Assembly (NCBI GenBank): GCA_900555225.1
Contig: USKL01000061.1
Location: 1 to 7,834 of the forward strand
From: an uncultured Collinsella sp.
Lineage (GTDB): Bacteria; Actinomycetota; Coriobacteriia; Coriobacteriales; Coriobacteriaceae
Length of the DNA stretch: 7,834 nt
Reading direction: 5' to 3'
Shown here in pieces: positions 5,827 to 7,834 of this stretch; position 1 is the first letter of the stretch, and each line of letters opens with the position of its first letter. A model generated the notes under the pieces. It was not told the origin of the DNA and searched no databases. It was given only the letters and a program-made list of their open reading frames with translations. The position numbers and the translations under genes were made by a program.

Positions 5827-7833
5827 CTACTTGGCGCGACCCTCCTCATAGCGCTCGACCAGCTTGGCCTGAACGTCATAGGGAACCTGCTCATAGCCAG
5901 CGGGCTTCATGGTAAAGTCACCCGTGCCGCGCGTGATAGAGCGCAGGCGCGTCGAGTAATCCGTCAGCTCGGCGAGAGGTGCCTGGGCGATGACCACGGT
6001 GTCGCCGCGTTCATCGGTCTCCATGCCCGTCACGCGACCGCGCGATGCCGAGATGTCACCCATCACGGCGCCGGCGTAGCTCTCGGGGATAGTCACCGTA
6101 ATTTCCTCGATGGGCTCCAGCACCACCGGGTCGGCATCGGCGCATGCCTTGCGCAGGCCGATGCGAGCCGCCGCGCGGAACGCCATCTCGTTGGAGTCGA
6201 CGCTGTGATACGAGCCGTCATACACCGCGACACGAATGCCCGTGAGCGGATAGCCGGCAATAATACCGTCCTTCATGGTCTCCTGGACGCCCTTGTCCAC
6301 GGCGGGGATGAGCGAGCGCGGAATACGGCCGCCCACGACTTCATCCACAAACTCGTAGCCGTCGCTCGTGCCGTCGGGCCCAATGAGCGGCTCAACGCGC
6401 AGCCAGCAGTCGCCATACTGGCCGGCACCGCCGGTCTGCTTCTTGTGGCGACCCTGGGCGCTCGCCGTGCGGCGGATGGTCTCGCGATACGGAATGCGGA
6501 TCGGCACGCTCTTGGCCACGACCTTGGTGCGATCCTCCAAACGGTTAAGCAACACCGAAACCTGCGCCTCACCCACGGCGGAGATGATAGTCTGGCCCGT
6601 CTCCTCGTCACGATCGATGCTCATGGTCGGATCAGCCTTGCACGCCTTCTCGATAAACGTGTAGAGCTTCTCTTCGTCCCCGCGATTCTCGGCCTCAATG
6701 GCAATGCGGTACTGCGAGTTGGGGAACTTAAACGCCGCAGCCTCGACCTTGCCGGTAATCGAGAGCGTATCACCCGTCTCTGCCGCCAACTTGGGCGCCA
6801 CGATAATGTCGCCGGCATAGGCATGGCCAACCTCGGTCATATCGCGGCCGCACATCACATACAGGTGAGCCAGACGGTCGCCCTTGCGCGTGCGCGCGTT
6901 GACCAGCTCAAGGCCCGGCTCAAGCGTACCCGTCAGCACCTTGATAAAGCTGATGCGACCCTGCTGCGGATCGGCCAGCGTCTTAAACACAAACGCCACC
7001 GGACGGTCATCGTCGCTCGAAATCTTGAGCGAATCACCGTCGATGAGCGGCATCTCGCCGTAGTCCGTCGGCGCCGGGAAGTACGTGGCGATGTCGTCCA
7101 TCAGCGAGTTGACGCCCTGCTCCTTAATGCAATCGCCCGCAAAGACCGGCACAAAGATGCGCTCGGCAATCGCCTTCGACAGCAAGCCCTCAAGCTCCTC
7201 CTGCGTCAGCGTCTCCTCGCCTTCCAAGTACTTCATCATCAGTTCGTCGTCAGCCTCGGCCACCAGCTCGCACAGATGGTCATGGGCCTCCTCGGCCTGG
7301 GCACGATACTCCTCGGGAATCTCCGACTCAACGGCTTCGGTGCCGTTGCAATGGCGCGCCTTCATGCGCACCAGGTCGATGATGCCGTCAAAGTCCTCGC
7401 CCTCGCCCCAGGGAAGGGTCACGGCGCCCAGGCGCGTGCCAAAGCGCTCCTGCAGCAGGTCCATCGTGGTCGCAAAGCTGGCCTCGGAGCGCGACAGGCG
7501 GTTTACGAACACCGCACGCGCCAGGCGCAGGTCCTCGGCGGCATACCAGAGCTTAACCGTCGTAGGCTGCGGGCCGGCCTCGGCGTCGACCACAAACAGA
7601 GCCGTCTCGCAGACGCTCATCGCGGCAAAGGCGTCGCCGATAAAATCGGGGTAACACGGGGCATCGAGCACATTGATGCGCGCGCCCTTCCAGTCGATCG
7701 GCGCGATGGTCGTCGAGATGGAGAATGAACGCTTAACCTCTTCGGGGTCATAGTCGAGCGTGGGCTTGGTGCCGTCGTGGCCGCCCAGGCGGGCGGTCTT
7801 GCCGGTGAGATGCAGCATGGCCTCGGCAAGCTT
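5827..7833 (-). CDS. Elongation factor G-like protein (EF-G2 type), N-terminus beyond the window
   Basis: The frame is open to the right edge; five codons (K-L-A-E-A) precede the ATG at 7818, matching the end of a P-loop helix, so that ATG is internal and about 20-25 residues are missing. Numbering from it, the G domain runs to about 250, domain II about 270-355, domains III-V from about 360. Domain IV keeps 'YRETIRR' (444-450), 'QTGGAGQYGDCWLRVEP' (461-477) and the tip loop 'YDGSYHSVDSNEMAF' (533-547); domain V keeps 'PESYAGAVMGDISASRGRV'. The ribosome-facing half is thus intact. The G domain is not canonical: G3 reads D52-A-P-C-Y (usually DTPGH), G4 reads N106-R-L-S (usually NKxD), and 'RGITI' is replaced by 'KRSFSI'. 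Canonical EF-G is a GTPase that drives translocation; EF-G2-like paralogues have unclear roles, and this one may be weak or inactive in GTP hydrolysis. A second, normal fusA is expected elsewhere. Confidence 0.88.
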   Translation of the reverse strand, partial: KLAEAMLHLTGKTARLGGHDGTKPTLDYDPEEVKRSFSISTTIAPIDWKGARINVLDAPCYPDFIGDAFAAMSVCETALFVVDAEAGPQPTTVKLWYAAEDLRLARAVFVNRLSRSEASFATTMDLLQERFGTRLGAVTLPWGEGEDFDGIIDLVRMKARHCNGTEAVESEIPEEYRAQAEEAHDHLCELVAEADDELMMKYLEGEETLTQEELEGLLSKAIAERIFVPVFAGDCIKEQGVNSLMDDIATYFPAPTDYGEMPLIDGDSLKISSDDDRPVAFVFKTLADPQQGRISFIKVLTGTLEPGLELVNARTRKGDRLAHLYVMCGRDMTEVGHAYAGDIIVAPKLAAETGDTLSITGKVEAAAFKFPNSQYRIAIEAENRGDEEKLYTFIEKACKADPTMSIDRDEETGQTIISAVGEAQVSVLLNRLEDRTKVVAKSVPIRIPYRETIRRTASAQGRHKKQTGGAGQYGDCWLRVEPLIGPDGTSDGYEFVDEVVGGRIPRSLIPAVDKGVQETMKDGIIAGYPLTGIRVAVYDGSYHSVDSNEMAFRAAARIGLRKACADADPVVLEPIEEITVTIPESYAGAVMGDISASRGRVTGMETDERGDTVVIAQAPLAELTDYSTRLRSITRGTGDFTMKPAGYEQVPYDVQAKLVERYEEGRAK

Positions 7834-7834
7834 A

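Noticed and set aside
5791..7728. A 645-codon open frame on the + strand opposite the EF-G-like gene
   Set aside because: It is fully antisense to a clear EF-G-like coding sequence, and its translation is rich in Arg, His, Leu and Ala with no recognisable domain, as expected for a shadow frame in GC-rich DNA.

Overview
The window is about 7.8 kb of GC-rich, densely coding bacterial DNA. An EF-G-like factor of the actinobacterial EF-G2 sort, LarE, a secreted DNA/RNA non-specific nuclease and the overall base composition suggest a Coriobacteriia gut bacterium, most likely Collinsella or a relative. This assignment is inference from gene content; there is no rRNA or other marker in the window.

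Layout from left to right. (1) The C-terminal end of a LacI/GalR-type regulator (+), cut by the left edge, converges on a HAD-family phosphatase/phosphomutase gene (-). A perfect 20-bp-stem hairpin between them probably serves as a bidirectional terminator. (2) The HAD gene is divergent from larE (+), an ATP-dependent sulfur-insertion enzyme for the nickel-pincer cofactor. An AT-rich spacer of about 170 bp lies between the two starts. (3) Past larE is a non-coding stretch with three hairpins and the first copy of a 49-bp palindromic repeat. (4) A gene of 566 codons on the minus strand encodes a Schlafen/AlbA_2-type protein with an ATPase-like region and a winged-helix tail. It is less GC-rich than its neighbours. 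(5) Its 470-bp upstream region carries ten copies or near-copies of a 10-bp motif (TCTCTCTAAA or its complement), arranged as two similar modules around a plausible promoter, and then the second copy of the 49-bp repeat. (6) A secreted or membrane-anchored non-specific nuclease gene (+) follows. It converges on (7) an EF-G-like gene (-) whose N-terminus lies beyond the right edge. A terminator hairpin sits between these two.

Most genes look like unrelated single-gene transcription units, and no multi-gene operon is visible. The part most worth attention is 2423..4558: an AlbA_2/ATPase/winged-helix gene with its own dense operator array, bracketed by two nearly identical direct repeats. It looks like a self-regulated accessory module that was acquired, or can be lost, as a unit. 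A second point of interest is the EF-G-like protein, whose G-domain motifs G3 and G4 depart from the canonical GTPase residues.
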